The notes beneath the pieces were generated by a model, which was not told the origin of the DNA, made no database searches, and saw nothing but the letters and a program-made list of their open reading frames with translations. This document shows, piece by piece, positions 18,656 through 26,893 of a DNA stretch of 64,000 nucleotides; the first letter of the stretch is position 1; each line of letters starts with the position of its first letter. Source of the stretch: Oscillospiraceae bacterium (GTDB lineage: Bacteria > Bacillota > Clostridia > Oscillospirales > Ruminococcaceae); NCBI GenBank assembly GCA_017848115.1, contig JAGAKZ010000030.1, forward strand, positions 62,001 through 126,000, given 5' to 3'. The position numbers and the translations under genes are program-made.

Positions 18656-18681
18656 TTTTGCTTTGGTTATATAAAATTATC

Positions 18682-18710
18682 TTTACATAAGGAACTTTAT
18701 AGTGTATAAT
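18682..18710 (+). promoter_or_regulatory. sigma-A promoter
   Basis: TTTACA (18682-18687), a 17-base spacer and TATAAT (18705-18710), about 60 bases before the next gene. Confidence 0.7.
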
Positions 18711-18771
18711 TAGTGAAGAAAAAATATAATACTGTAAGTGTTTACAGAAAACAATCAGGAGGAATAAAAAA

Positions 18772-19788
18772 ATGGGCAGACATGGTGGCGGTTCAAGAGG
18801 TGGCGGACGTTCGGGAGGAGGACGTTCAAGAGGTGGCTCAAGAGGCAGTGGCACAAGAACGTCAAGCAGACCTTTTCGTGGCTCGGTAGATCGTTCGTAC
18901 TATGACAGACGAGGAAGATATCACGTATGTCACACAAATGACAGGAGCTTTGGCAAGAAAAGGGGTGGCGGAGTCATAGCACCGTTGATTTTTATAACAT
19001 TTCATATGATTTTTATGTTGTGGGGATTTTGTGCGGAGTCCGGTGGTCTTATTGTCGGAACTAAAGTGAGCGGAAACCGTCAGCGTATATTTATAGAAGA
19101 CCGACAAGAACTTCTTAATAATCAGGAAGAAGCAGAAATAATAGAACTTTTTGAAGACGTATACGAAAAAACAGGAATGCCTGTTACTCTGTATACAGAC
19201 GATCTGTTATGGAGACAGAGATATGACAGTCTGGAAGTATATTCTGAAGAATTGTACTATAGTATAGGTATTGAAGAAGATGCGATGATTATACTGTTTA
19301 CACAGGATAATGTTAACGGTTTTGATGACTGGGACTATGATATGTATTGCGGAGATGATACTTTAAAGTGTTTTCCTGACAGAGAATTTGACAAGCTTCT
19401 TGATAATTTCCATAATGGTATGGCAAGGCAGGACCTTACTCAGGCTTTAAAATACGCCTGGGGTTCGATAATGGATGACCTAGGAAAGAAGAGACTTAAC
19501 CTTCCGCTCGGTGAGATCTTACCCATACTTGCGTTTTATTCTATTTTTTACATAGTTCTTATCGCAGACCTTAAAAAGCGAAATGACGCTTACAGATACT
19601 TTAAAGAAAATCCGCAGGAACTCGAAAGAGGCACATATCCGCCGGTAAGCAACGTCATAAATACAGGAGTCTCCTATCTTACAGACTGTCCGTGTTGTGG
19701 TGCACCAAACGACAAACAACTCAGAAACTGCGAATATTGCGGAAGACTGATGGTAAATAATGATTTATCATCAAATATGAGGTGCTGA
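18772..19788 (+). CDS. membrane protein with Gly/Arg-rich N-terminus and C-terminal zinc ribbon
   Basis: A 338-residue protein not assigned to a known family. Residues 1-40 are a low-complexity Gly-Arg-Ser tract with several RGG-like units. A transmembrane helix follows near residues 65-85, then an extracytoplasmic domain (~110-240; ELLNNQEEAEIIELFEDVYEKT, then VTLYTDDL) whose layout recalls TPM-domain proteins. A second helix lies near 245-262, and a cytoplasmic tail ends in CPCCGAPN...CEYCG, a rubredoxin-type zinc ribbon. The ATG follows AGGAGG and a good promoter. The RGG tract suggests contact with RNA or acidic polymers, but that is speculative. Confidence 0.75.
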   Translation: MGRHGGGSRGGGRSGGGRSRGGSRGSGTRTSSRPFRGSVDRSYYDRRGRYHVCHTNDRSFGKKRGGGVIAPLIFITFHMIFMLWGFCAESGGLIVGTKVSGNRQRIFIEDRQELLNNQEEAEIIELFEDVYEKTGMPVTLYTDDLLWRQRYDSLEVYSEELYYSIGIEEDAMIILFTQDNVNGFDDWDYDMYCGDDTLKCFPDREFDKLLDNFHNGMARQDLTQALKYAWGSIMDDLGKKRLNLPLGEILPILAFYSIFYIVLIADLKKRNDAYRYFKENPQELERGTYPPVSNVINTGVSYLTDCPCCGAPNDKQLRNCEYCGRLMVNNDLSSNMRC

Positions 19789-19841
19789 AACATTATTCAC
19801 GGCATCAGATTTACGATGTGTAATTTTTTTGTCAAAAACCA

Positions 19842-19870
19842 TTGACAGAATAGTGTGGATATGATATCAT
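19842..19870 (+). promoter_or_regulatory. sigma-A promoter
   Basis: Consensus TTGACA (19842-19847), a 17-base spacer and TATCAT (19865-19870), 55 bases before the next start codon. Confidence 0.75.
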
Positions 19871-19925
19871 TTAATTTATATTTTATATATAGATAGAAAT
19901 TATTGTGTTTTGGAGGACAAACATT

Positions 19926-20567
19926 ATGGAGAGATTGACAGAACAAATTTATTCAAACGCAGGACCTTTTGCTGAGGCAAAAGATATTGAGCTTTCGCCT
20001 ATTAGTCCGGAGCTTTACCAACTGGTTAAGCCGGAATACAAGTCTGTATTGAGGAGAATTTTCGGTCCCATGTTAATTATTACTGTGCCTATACTTGCAG
20101 GTATCGGGTATTTTGAGGTAAGCCTTTCATATATGTTTCGTGCATTGATAAAGGAGATATCTGCATTTGACAGTAATATGCAGTCTGAAAAAATGATGTT
20201 TATAGCAATTTTGGTTATATTAGCACTGGTCATGATTGGTATCGGTGTACTGGGACTGAAGATAGTTGGTTATTTGACGATTGGTCAGATTATAAGTATA
20301 AAACGTTCATGTATTGAACCTGTAATAGTCACCGGATGTAAGGAAGTACAAACTTCTGGTAAGGGACGTTTGTATGAGAACATTTATTATCTGCCTTTTA
20401 AGTGTGTGTATTGTATAAATATAGAGAATCACTCATATGAAGTTGGTTACAAAAGAATTATGGTGAAACAAAAACCTAAATCAAAATCTTATTATGTGAC
20501 AGATGCAGATTTCTTATTTAGCGATACAACTGTTTTTGAACAAATGTGGAATGATATATTATATTAG
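19926..20567 (+). CDS. unrecognised two-helix membrane protein
   Basis: A 213-residue protein of unknown family. Two hydrophobic segments (IFGPMLIITVPILAGIGYF and FIAILVILALVMIGIGVLGL) frame a short loop, followed by a soluble ~100-residue C-terminal domain with several Cys and basic residues. An upstream TTG at 19905 is in frame, but the ATG at 19926 has GGAGG seven bases ahead and is preferred. It has its own consensus promoter and terminator, so it is monocistronic. No function can be proposed from sequence alone. Confidence 0.7.
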   Translation: MERLTEQIYSNAGPFAEAKDIELSPISPELYQLVKPEYKSVLRRIFGPMLIITVPILAGIGYFEVSLSYMFRALIKEISAFDSNMQSEKMMFIAILVILALVMIGIGVLGLKIVGYLTIGQIISIKRSCIEPVIVTGCKEVQTSGKGRLYENIYYLPFKCVYCINIENHSYEVGYKRIMVKQKPKSKSYYVTDADFLFSDTTVFEQMWNDILY

Positions 20568-20597
20568 TGAGTTTGTGGGATAATGTAAATACATAGG

Positions 20598-20640
20598 ATG
20601 CGACTCTCCGTAATGACGGTGGGTTGCATTTCGTTTTTTT
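20598..20640 (+). terminator. rho-independent terminator
   Basis: ATGCGACTCTCCGT pairs with ACGGTGGGTTGCAT (one mismatch, two G-U pairs) around a 4-base loop, then TTCGTTTTTTT. Confidence 0.8.
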
Positions 20641-20700
20641 ACATGGATGATATTATGATTAATTTTTAAAAACAAAAATAAAATTTTTTTGGAAAATATA

Positions 20701-20729
20701 TTGAAATAAATAATGATACATAGTATAAT
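20701..20729 (+). promoter_or_regulatory. promoter of the GGDEF gene
   Basis: TTGAAA (20701-20706), a 17-base spacer and TATAAT (20724-20729), 60 bases before the ATG. Confidence 0.7.
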
Positions 20730-20789
20730 TAATTCATATACAATTATGGCATAGGTGGATTTTTATATTTATTAACAGGGGGTTTTTTT

Positions 20790-22454
20790 ATGGAGATAGA
20801 CGAAAAGAGACTTGCGTTTGGCCTTGCAGGAATGCTGGACAATATGTGGCTCATAGACCTTGATGGTGACAGGATAGACATAATTCTGGACAAATCAAAG
20901 CCTCAGTTGCAGGGACAAAGTATGTCGTATCGTGATTTTTATTTAGGGTATGTGAAGCTTTCGGGAAATATGGACAGGGTATATGACTGGTATGATACAT
21001 TTTCTCCCGAATCGCTCAGAGAGTTTGCAAAACTCGGCACTCATCAGTCGGAAATATATGATTCAATTTATTTTGAAGCTATGTGGTATCATATAAGTAT
21101 TTCTCCGATAGGCTTTAAAGACCGTAAAAATGTATTTATGGTCACAGGCCGTGATATAAGTGCGGAAAAACATGACACTATCATTTCAAATGCAGTTGAA
21201 AAATCATACGACTATATAGTACATCTCGATTTGTTTAAAAATTCATTTGTTATGTACAGAGGAAATCCTGATGATGACGCAATTATGCCACCTGAATCAG
21301 GAGATAACTATGATGATGAAATAATGCGTTATAACAAGGGCTATATCGCAGATTATGACCTCGAACGTGTAAATATGAAATTTATGCGTCAGAATATACT
21401 TAATGAACTTGATGAAAAAGAGTCCTTTGAGTTTTTCTGCGACTGTCTGGAAGCAGGCAAAACAAGGACAAAAGTTATACGAATATCATATCTTGACAGG
21501 GAAAACGGCATAGTTCTTGTGATGGGAACAGATATTACCCGTGACAGAGAAGAACGTAAACACGCCCTTAGTATAGCTCTTTCAAGAATAACTACCATAC
21601 ACGAGTTCTACTATTATCTGAAAGAAAATCGTTGCGAACTTCCTCAGAGAACTATGAGAAAATACAACTGTAAAAAGGTTTATACCGATATGCCTCATAG
21701 TTTTATGAAAGATTTTGTTTATGAGGAAGACTGGGACAATTTTGAGGAAATGTATAATCAGATAAGAAATCATGAACGTAAAACCGCAAAATGTGTTTTC
21801 AGAAACAAAAAAGGCGATGTATGGGTAAAGCAGACCTTGTCGGTTGTTCCTGCCGACGGAAAACAGAGTAATGTTGTTGTGGGTATACTTGAAGATATCA
21901 CAGAACAGAAAAAGATGGAGTTCCGTGCCGAGAGAGACCAGCTTACAGGACTTTACAACAAAGTATCCGCTCTTTCAAATATTCAGAACATCATGAAACG
22001 CTATAAAAATCAGACTCATGTTATGTTTGTTTTTGACCTTGATAACTTCAAGCAGATAAATGACTTGTACGGTCATAGTGCAGGCGATGACGTTCTTGTC
22101 GAAATGTCAACACTTCTCAGGAGTTATTTCAGAAGTGACGATATAGTTGCGAGATTTGGCGGAGATGAATTTATAGTGTTTGTTCCTTGTGTCAAGGATA
22201 AAAGAGTTGTGCTTGCCAAAGCCGACCTGATAATAGAAGCTGTCCGTGATGAAATAGGCGCACGTTACAATATGGCACAGATAACAACCAGCATAGGAAT
22301 AGCATATGCTGATATGGGTGCCACAGTAAGCGGAATATTTGAACAGGCGGATAAAGCACTTTATGAAGCAAAACAAAGCGGCAAAGACAGATGCTGTATA
22401 GCTAATCAACACTCTCGTCTGAAACAGTCTGTTCGTGAGACAGTGAAGATATAA
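20790..22454 (+). CDS. PAS-GGDEF diguanylate cyclase
   Basis: A 554-residue soluble protein predicted to make cyclic di-GMP from two GTP. The C-terminal domain has RDQLTGLYNK, DLDNFKQINDLYGHSAGDDVL and an intact GGDEF signature (residues 457-461). RSDD five residues before GGDEF fits the allosteric inhibitory site (RxxD), so product inhibition is likely. The N-terminal ~370 residues contain two or three PAS-like sensor segments, each ending in a GRDIS/GTDITRD/EDITEQ linker. There are no membrane helices, so it senses an internal cue. The ATG follows AACAGGGGG. Its 3' end overlaps the convergent XRE gene by about 53 bases, allowing mutual antisense interference. A tad pilus operon lies nearby. 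Confidence 0.92.
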   Translation: MEIDEKRLAFGLAGMLDNMWLIDLDGDRIDIILDKSKPQLQGQSMSYRDFYLGYVKLSGNMDRVYDWYDTFSPESLREFAKLGTHQSEIYDSIYFEAMWYHISISPIGFKDRKNVFMVTGRDISAEKHDTIISNAVEKSYDYIVHLDLFKNSFVMYRGNPDDDAIMPPESGDNYDDEIMRYNKGYIADYDLERVNMKFMRQNILNELDEKESFEFFCDCLEAGKTRTKVIRISYLDRENGIVLVMGTDITRDREERKHALSIALSRITTIHEFYYYLKENRCELPQRTMRKYNCKKVYTDMPHSFMKDFVYEEDWDNFEEMYNQIRNHERKTAKCVFRNKKGDVWVKQTLSVVPADGKQSNVVVGILEDITEQKKMEFRAERDQLTGLYNKVSALSNIQNIMKRYKNQTHVMFVFDLDNFKQINDLYGHSAGDDVLVEMSTLLRSYFRSDDIVARFGGDEFIVFVPCVKDKRVVLAKADLIIEAVRDEIGARYNMAQITTSIGIAYADMGATVSGIFEQADKALYEAKQSGKDRCCIANQHSRLKQSVRETVKI

Positions 22455-23415
22455 AATTTTCAAAAATATTTCGCAAGCTTTGTTCGTGTATTATTATACG
22501 ATAAAATATACTGTTTTTTTCAAATATCATAGAAATGTATTCAGAGTTTTTTTCAATAAAAAGATTTTTGTTTATTTTGAATATGACGTCTGTTTCTTCG
22601 GGAGCGGATGTTATTTTTTTGTATATAAGTTCATATGAGCTTTTAGAGATTCTTGAAGCAAGTTCACGATAAAGTGATAATATTTCAGATTCGGTATGGA
22701 GTATACCATGCTTTAAATCATTTGTAAATGTGAATGCATATCGTGATGTCAAAATAAGATTAGGCATAAGCGACAATGAATCCTGTCGCACTGATTTGTG
22801 CGTATAATTTATAAGGGGGCTGTAATTTTCACAAAATATTATAAGAGGTATTATATTTGCAAAACTGTTAAGATTATTTCCGTACAGTTCATAGTTACTG
22901 TCAAATGAAAGAATCTGTGTTATTCGGATGTCAGGGCGATTCACACTTATTGAAGTAAGCTCATGGGATATAAATTTTTCATGGGGCGGAGCGGATACAA
23001 AAACATTTGTCGTATCTGCATCTTCTAAAATTCGTTTAATCGTTGTCTGTACGGAAAGGTTATCATTTACTGTACATGAAAACAGCGACTCTGATTTTGT
23101 GCAGTATTCAAATATATCCGGTTCTGGAAGTTTTGAAAAATAGTTTATTATTTTTTCAGTGTTCAGATTCTGCAGATAGGCTTCCTTTCCCATGGTTGTA
23201 ATTTTATAGGCTTTGACAAGTTCTGCTTTTTCATCAACTGAAAGCATGAGACCTTTTGATATACCTTCTACTATTTTTATATCAGCAGGTGTCCTTGTTC
23301 CTGAAATATACTTGTGCAGAAGGGTTCTGTCTATTTGTGTGTGTGCTGCCAGAGCAGATATGTTTACCTTTCTTTCTTTTATAAAAAAAGAAAGTTGTTT
23401 TGAAAAATCACTCAA
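22402..23415 (-). CDS. XRE-type helix-turn-helix regulator
   Basis: A 337-residue protein. Residues 1-75 form a Cro/CI-like helix-turn-helix (NISALAAHTQIDRTLLHKYI, then SGTRTPAD). The rest is a ~260-residue domain of no recognised family with no membrane segment, possibly a ligand-sensing part. The start is an uncommon TTG at 23415 (minus strand), nine bases after GAGGTG. It is transcribed away from the tad operon across a shared 330-base region that holds a palindrome and direct repeats, so it is a candidate regulator of that operon or of itself. Its 3' end overlaps the GGDEF gene on the other strand. Confidence 0.75.
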   Translation of the reverse strand: MSDFSKQLSFFIKERKVNISALAAHTQIDRTLLHKYISGTRTPADIKIVEGISKGLMLSVDEKAELVKAYKITTMGKEAYLQNLNTEKIINYFSKLPEPDIFEYCTKSESLFSCTVNDNLSVQTTIKRILEDADTTNVFVSAPPHEKFISHELTSISVNRPDIRITQILSFDSNYELYGNNLNSFANIIPLIIFCENYSPLINYTHKSVRQDSLSLMPNLILTSRYAFTFTNDLKHGILHTESEILSLYRELASRISKSSYELIYKKITSAPEETDVIFKINKNLFIEKNSEYISMIFEKNSIFYRIIIHEQSLRNIFENFISSLSHEQTVSDESVD

Positions 23416-23540
23416 ATTTTTTTCACCTCAGTTAGTAGTTATATTTGTACATTTATTATTTTACCATAAATTTCTTTTAATGTTTGTTGCAATTTGTCGA
23501 TTAAATACAAAAAATAAATCCATTAAAAGTAAAAAAACAA

Positions 23541-23607
23541 CCTTTTGGGGAATTTAAATTCCTTTTAGGGCGAAACTATTGTAATATATCATTTTAGATG
23601 TTATTAT
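23541..23607 (+). promoter_or_regulatory. tad operon promoter with tandem 20-bp-period repeat element
   Basis: Direct repeats CCTTTTGGGG (23541-23550) and CCTTTTAGGG (23561-23570) start 20 bp apart and flank AATTTAAATT, so GGAATTTAAATTCC (23549-23562) is also a perfect palindrome. Then come CGAAACTA (8 bp), the -35 TTGTAA (23579-23584), a 17-bp spacer and the -10 TATTAT (23602-23607). The same architecture precedes both Rpn-type genes (36854-36920 and 53061-53128, minus strand). Confidence 0.7.
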
Positions 23608-23714
23608 ATTAGTGTCGCAAAAGAAAATGTATATCATAAAAATATGTGTCACAATAGTCGTCACATATTTACAAACTGCTTTCGGTGTTGTAAAATTGAA
23701 TTGTAAAAAATTGA

Positions 23715-23749
23715 AAGGAGACTTCGCGGAGCGAAGAATAAATGTTATG
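23715..23749 (+). promoter_or_regulatory. ribosome site separated from start by a hairpin
   Basis: AAGGAG (23715-23720) is 26 bases from the ATG at 23747, too far for normal initiation. In between, CTTCGC (23722-23727) and GCGAAG (23731-23736) form a hairpin with a 3-base loop; if folded, the effective spacing drops to about 11 bases. A weaker internal GGAG at 23728 is the alternative. Confidence 0.5.
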
Positions 23750-24832
23750 ATAAAAATCAAGCTTGGAATAGTAGATCACGACAGAGTGTATCTTGACAGA
23801 ATATCAAAATACTTTAATAACAACTACAAAAATCAGGTTGAGGTTTACTCATTTACAGATGAATCAACAGTAACGGAAGCAGTAAGACAAAATAAGATAA
23901 ATGTTCTGATGGCAGCTCAGGATATAGAGATAAGAACAGACAGGCTTGCAGATTTTTGCATGTTTGCATATTTTGTTGATTCAAAGATGATAGATACATA
24001 CAGCGATTATCATGCGATATGTAAATTTCAGAGAGCTGATCTTATCTATAAACAGATATTGGGGCTTTATTCTGAAAAGCTTGCTGATAAGGTGAAGTAT
24101 AAAAACTCAGGAGCGAGAAAATCCGAAATAAGCTTGTTTGTTTCAGGATTTGATGGTGCAGGAGCAACAACTTCAGCTGCAGCATATGCAAGATATCTTG
24201 CGGCAAAGGGACGAAAGACATTATTTTTGAATCTCAAACAGTTTGGAAATATTGAAAATATTTTCGAGGCATCAGGAAAAGGTTCATTTACAGATGCGAT
24301 TTTTGCAATAAAGAGTCGTAAAGTGAATATGACGCTTAAACTTGAAAGTATTGTCAAGCAGAGTGATGATGGTGTTTATTTTTATGACAGATGTCGTGAT
24401 GTTCTTGATTATACTGAGATAAATCTCGACGAACTTGAAACATTGCTTGATGAAATGAGCGGAAGTTTTGGATACCATAACATAGTGGTTGTAACAGACT
24501 TTTATTTTTGTGACAGCCTTATATACCTTATGGAACAGGCAAAGGAAGTAATTATAGTTTGCGATAACAGAAAAACTTCTCAGGTTCAGCTTGAAAGAAG
24601 AACGTCAGCTATAAAGAGTCTTGATAACAGAAAAAATCTGAATGTTTCTGATAAAGTGCGACTTATTTTTAACAAAACTATAAATGCTAGTATATTCCGG
24701 ACAGATTTTCCGGTGATAGGTATACAGCCTGAACTGGAGATGTATGATGATAAGGAAATCGTTAAAGAAATGGCGTTTTCGGGAATATTTGATAAGATGA
24801 ATAGCGTCAGAAAACAGGGGACTATAGCATGA
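23747..24832 (+). CDS. tadZ: TadZ/CpaE-like pilus localisation ATPase
   Basis: About 361 residues: an N-terminal response-regulator-like domain (IKLGIVDHDRVYLDRI, residues 3-18) followed by a ParA/MinD-like domain. The nucleotide loop reads FDGAGATTSA (about residues 135-144), a deviant Walker A without the usual final Lys, as in TadZ/CpaE proteins. VVVTDFYF fits Walker B. TadZ marks the site where the Flp pilus machine assembles. The frame continues upstream to 23612, but the N-terminal domain begins at 23747. It is the first gene of the tad operon and overlaps tadA by ATGA. Confidence 0.85.
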   Translation: MIKIKLGIVDHDRVYLDRISKYFNNNYKNQVEVYSFTDESTVTEAVRQNKINVLMAAQDIEIRTDRLADFCMFAYFVDSKMIDTYSDYHAICKFQRADLIYKQILGLYSEKLADKVKYKNSGARKSEISLFVSGFDGAGATTSAAAYARYLAAKGRKTLFLNLKQFGNIENIFEASGKGSFTDAIFAIKSRKVNMTLKLESIVKQSDDGVYFYDRCRDVLDYTEINLDELETLLDEMSGSFGYHNIVVVTDFYFCDSLIYLMEQAKEVIIVCDNRKTSQVQLERRTSAIKSLDNRKNLNVSDKVRLIFNKTINASIFRTDFPVIGIQPELEMYDDKEIVKEMAFSGIFDKMNSVRKQGTIA

Positions 24833-26082
24833 CAGCGTCAGAAATAAGAAACAGTCGCAAAGAAAGTATGACGGCTGAGATGAAAGCTTACGTCATGGAA
24901 AATTTCAATCTGAGTGAAATGTCTGATGATGAGCTTTATAACAGAATAGAACAGGAAATAATACAAAGAACAAGTGACACTTTTTTGTCAATAGACGATA
25001 AGGTGGATATAATAGAGAGTATATTCAGTTCGATAAGAGGACTTGGACTTCTCGACATTATAATGAGAGATGACAGCATAACTGAGGTAATGATAAACGG
25101 GTATGATAACATATATGTGGAGAAAAACGGACGAGTAAAAAGGCTTAATAATAAATTTGAAAGCCCGCAGAGACTAGAGGATATAATACAGAGGATAGTT
25201 TCTGCTACAGGACGTGAAGTAAATCAGGCAAATCCTATAGTGGATACACGACTTGCCGATGGTTCTCGAGTAAATGTAGTTTTGCCGCCGATTTCACTGA
25301 GTGGGCCGGCAGTAACTATAAGAAAGTTTTCCAAAAAGCCGATGACGATAGAACAACTTATAAAATACGGTTCTATAACTCCTGATATAGCACACAAACT
25401 GGAGTTATTGGTAAAGGCGAGATACAATATATTTATAAGTGGCGGTACAGGGTCAGGAAAAACTACGTTCCTCAATGCTCTTTCAAATTTTATTCCTCAT
25501 GATGAACGAATAATTACTATAGAAGACTCGGCAGAATTACAGATAGAAAATGTAGAAAATCTTGTAAGTCTTGAAACCAGAAATGCCAATACGTCCGGTG
25601 TAGGACAGATTTCCATGAGAGATCTTATAAAATCATCGCTTCGAATGCGTCCCGAACGAATAATAGTCGGGGAAGTACGTGGAGCAGAGGCCCTCGATAT
25701 GCTTCAGGCAATGAATACCGGACATGATGGTTCTCTTTCAACAGGACACGCAAACTCGGCTTCGGATATGATGAGCCGACTTGAAACAATGGTTCTTACC
25801 GGTGCAGACGGTTTACCGCTTGCAGCGGTAAGGCAACAGATCGCGTCAGCTGTTGATGTTGTAATTCATCTTTCAAGACTTCGAGATCATTCAAGAAAAG
25901 TTACAGAGATAACAGAAGTAAGAGGCGTAACAAACGGAGAAATAGTATTAAATCCTATTTTCAAGTTTGAAGAAACAGAGGAAAGTACTGTTGAAACAGT
26001 ACGAGGCGAATTAAGGAGAACAGAAAACAAATTTTATTATGACGAAAAATTACTTAGAAGTGGAATTGATGAGGTAATATAG
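24829..26082 (+). CDS. tadA: TadA/CpaF secretion ATPase
   Basis: A 417-residue hexameric motor ATPase of the Tad type IV-like pilus system, powering pilin assembly. Motifs are ITEVMINGYDNIYVEKNGR in the N-terminal domain, Walker A GGTGSGKTT (residues 205-213), the Asp box ITIEDSAELQ, RPERIIVGEVRGAEA (Walker B region) and the His box TGHDGSLSTGHANS. It overlaps tadZ and precedes tadB by 10 bases. A full set of motifs indicates an active enzyme. Confidence 0.96.
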   Translation: MTASEIRNSRKESMTAEMKAYVMENFNLSEMSDDELYNRIEQEIIQRTSDTFLSIDDKVDIIESIFSSIRGLGLLDIIMRDDSITEVMINGYDNIYVEKNGRVKRLNNKFESPQRLEDIIQRIVSATGREVNQANPIVDTRLADGSRVNVVLPPISLSGPAVTIRKFSKKPMTIEQLIKYGSITPDIAHKLELLVKARYNIFISGGTGSGKTTFLNALSNFIPHDERIITIEDSAELQIENVENLVSLETRNANTSGVGQISMRDLIKSSLRMRPERIIVGEVRGAEALDMLQAMNTGHDGSLSTGHANSASDMMSRLETMVLTGADGLPLAAVRQQIASAVDVVIHLSRLRDHSRKVTEITEVRGVTNGEIVLNPIFKFEETEESTVETVRGELRRTENKFYYDEKLLRSGIDEVI

Positions 26083-26092
26083 GAAAATACAT

Positions 26093-26875
26093 ATGAAGAA
26101 AAAAAACATAGTAAAACATAACAAAGGAATTCTGGGAACAGGAACAGATTATGCATATTACAGTATGACAGTAAAGGAAAAGGTAATGGTTAGTGTAGCA
26201 AGTATTCTTGCAGGAACGCTTGCTTTTGGATTGTTCTTTAAAATTTCCCTGTTTGCGGTGATATTTGGTGTGATTGTTGCTGTTGTAATGCAAAAGCCGG
26301 GGACGGAGTTTTTCCGGAAAAAGCGGGATGAGAAGCTTCTTATTCAGTTTCGTGACTTTCTGGAATCACTGTCAGCCTCCCTTTCAGCTGGTCAGAATAT
26401 TTCCATGGCAATAAAATCAGCCGGAAATGATATGGTACAGCAGTATGGTGAAAATTCTATAATGGCGCAGGAAGTTGCGATAATAAATACCGGTATGGAA
26501 AATAACTACACCGCTGAAAATATGTTTATGGACTTTGCACAGAGAAGCAGACAGAAGGATATTATGAGTTTTGCTGAAACATTTCAGATATGCAACCGTA
26601 CAGGTGGTAATATGAAAAATATAATAGGCGCTACTTACAGAATCCTGAGTGACAAGATGGCGATTGAGGCTGAGATACAGGTAACAGCATCAAAAGGAAA
26701 AAATGATCTTCTTATAATGACTTGTATGCCATTTATTATAATGCCGATGATGAAATCGTTTGGAGGGGAAATGGCTGCCAATAATGCAACAAATGTAATA
26801 ATAAAAGTTATAGGCGCTGTACTTATTGCGGTTTCTTACATAATCGGAAGAAAAATAACGGAAATAAAGGTATAA
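26093..26875 (+). CDS. tadB: TadB-like type II secretion F domain protein
   Basis: A 260-residue inner-membrane platform protein with paired N-terminal hydrophobic segments (residues 35-65), a cytoplasmic T2SSF domain (FRDFLESLSASLSAGQNISMA, then TFQICNRTGGNMKNII) and a C-terminal helix. With TadC it forms the platform on which the TadA motor acts. The ATG at 26093 lies 10 bases after tadA. Confidence 0.9.
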   Translation: MKKKNIVKHNKGILGTGTDYAYYSMTVKEKVMVSVASILAGTLAFGLFFKISLFAVIFGVIVAVVMQKPGTEFFRKKRDEKLLIQFRDFLESLSASLSAGQNISMAIKSAGNDMVQQYGENSIMAQEVAIINTGMENNYTAENMFMDFAQRSRQKDIMSFAETFQICNRTGGNMKNIIGATYRILSDKMAIEAEIQVTASKGKNDLLIMTCMPFIIMPMMKSFGGEMAANNATNVIIKVIGAVLIAVSYIIGRKITEIKV

Positions 26876-26893
26876 GGAAAGGAGATATTTTTT

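Noticed and set aside
23742-23750. Two-codon ATG-TTA-TGA mini-ORF overlapping the tadZ start as a leader peptide
   Set aside because: It is too short to assess and is probably chance overlap in AT-rich DNA.
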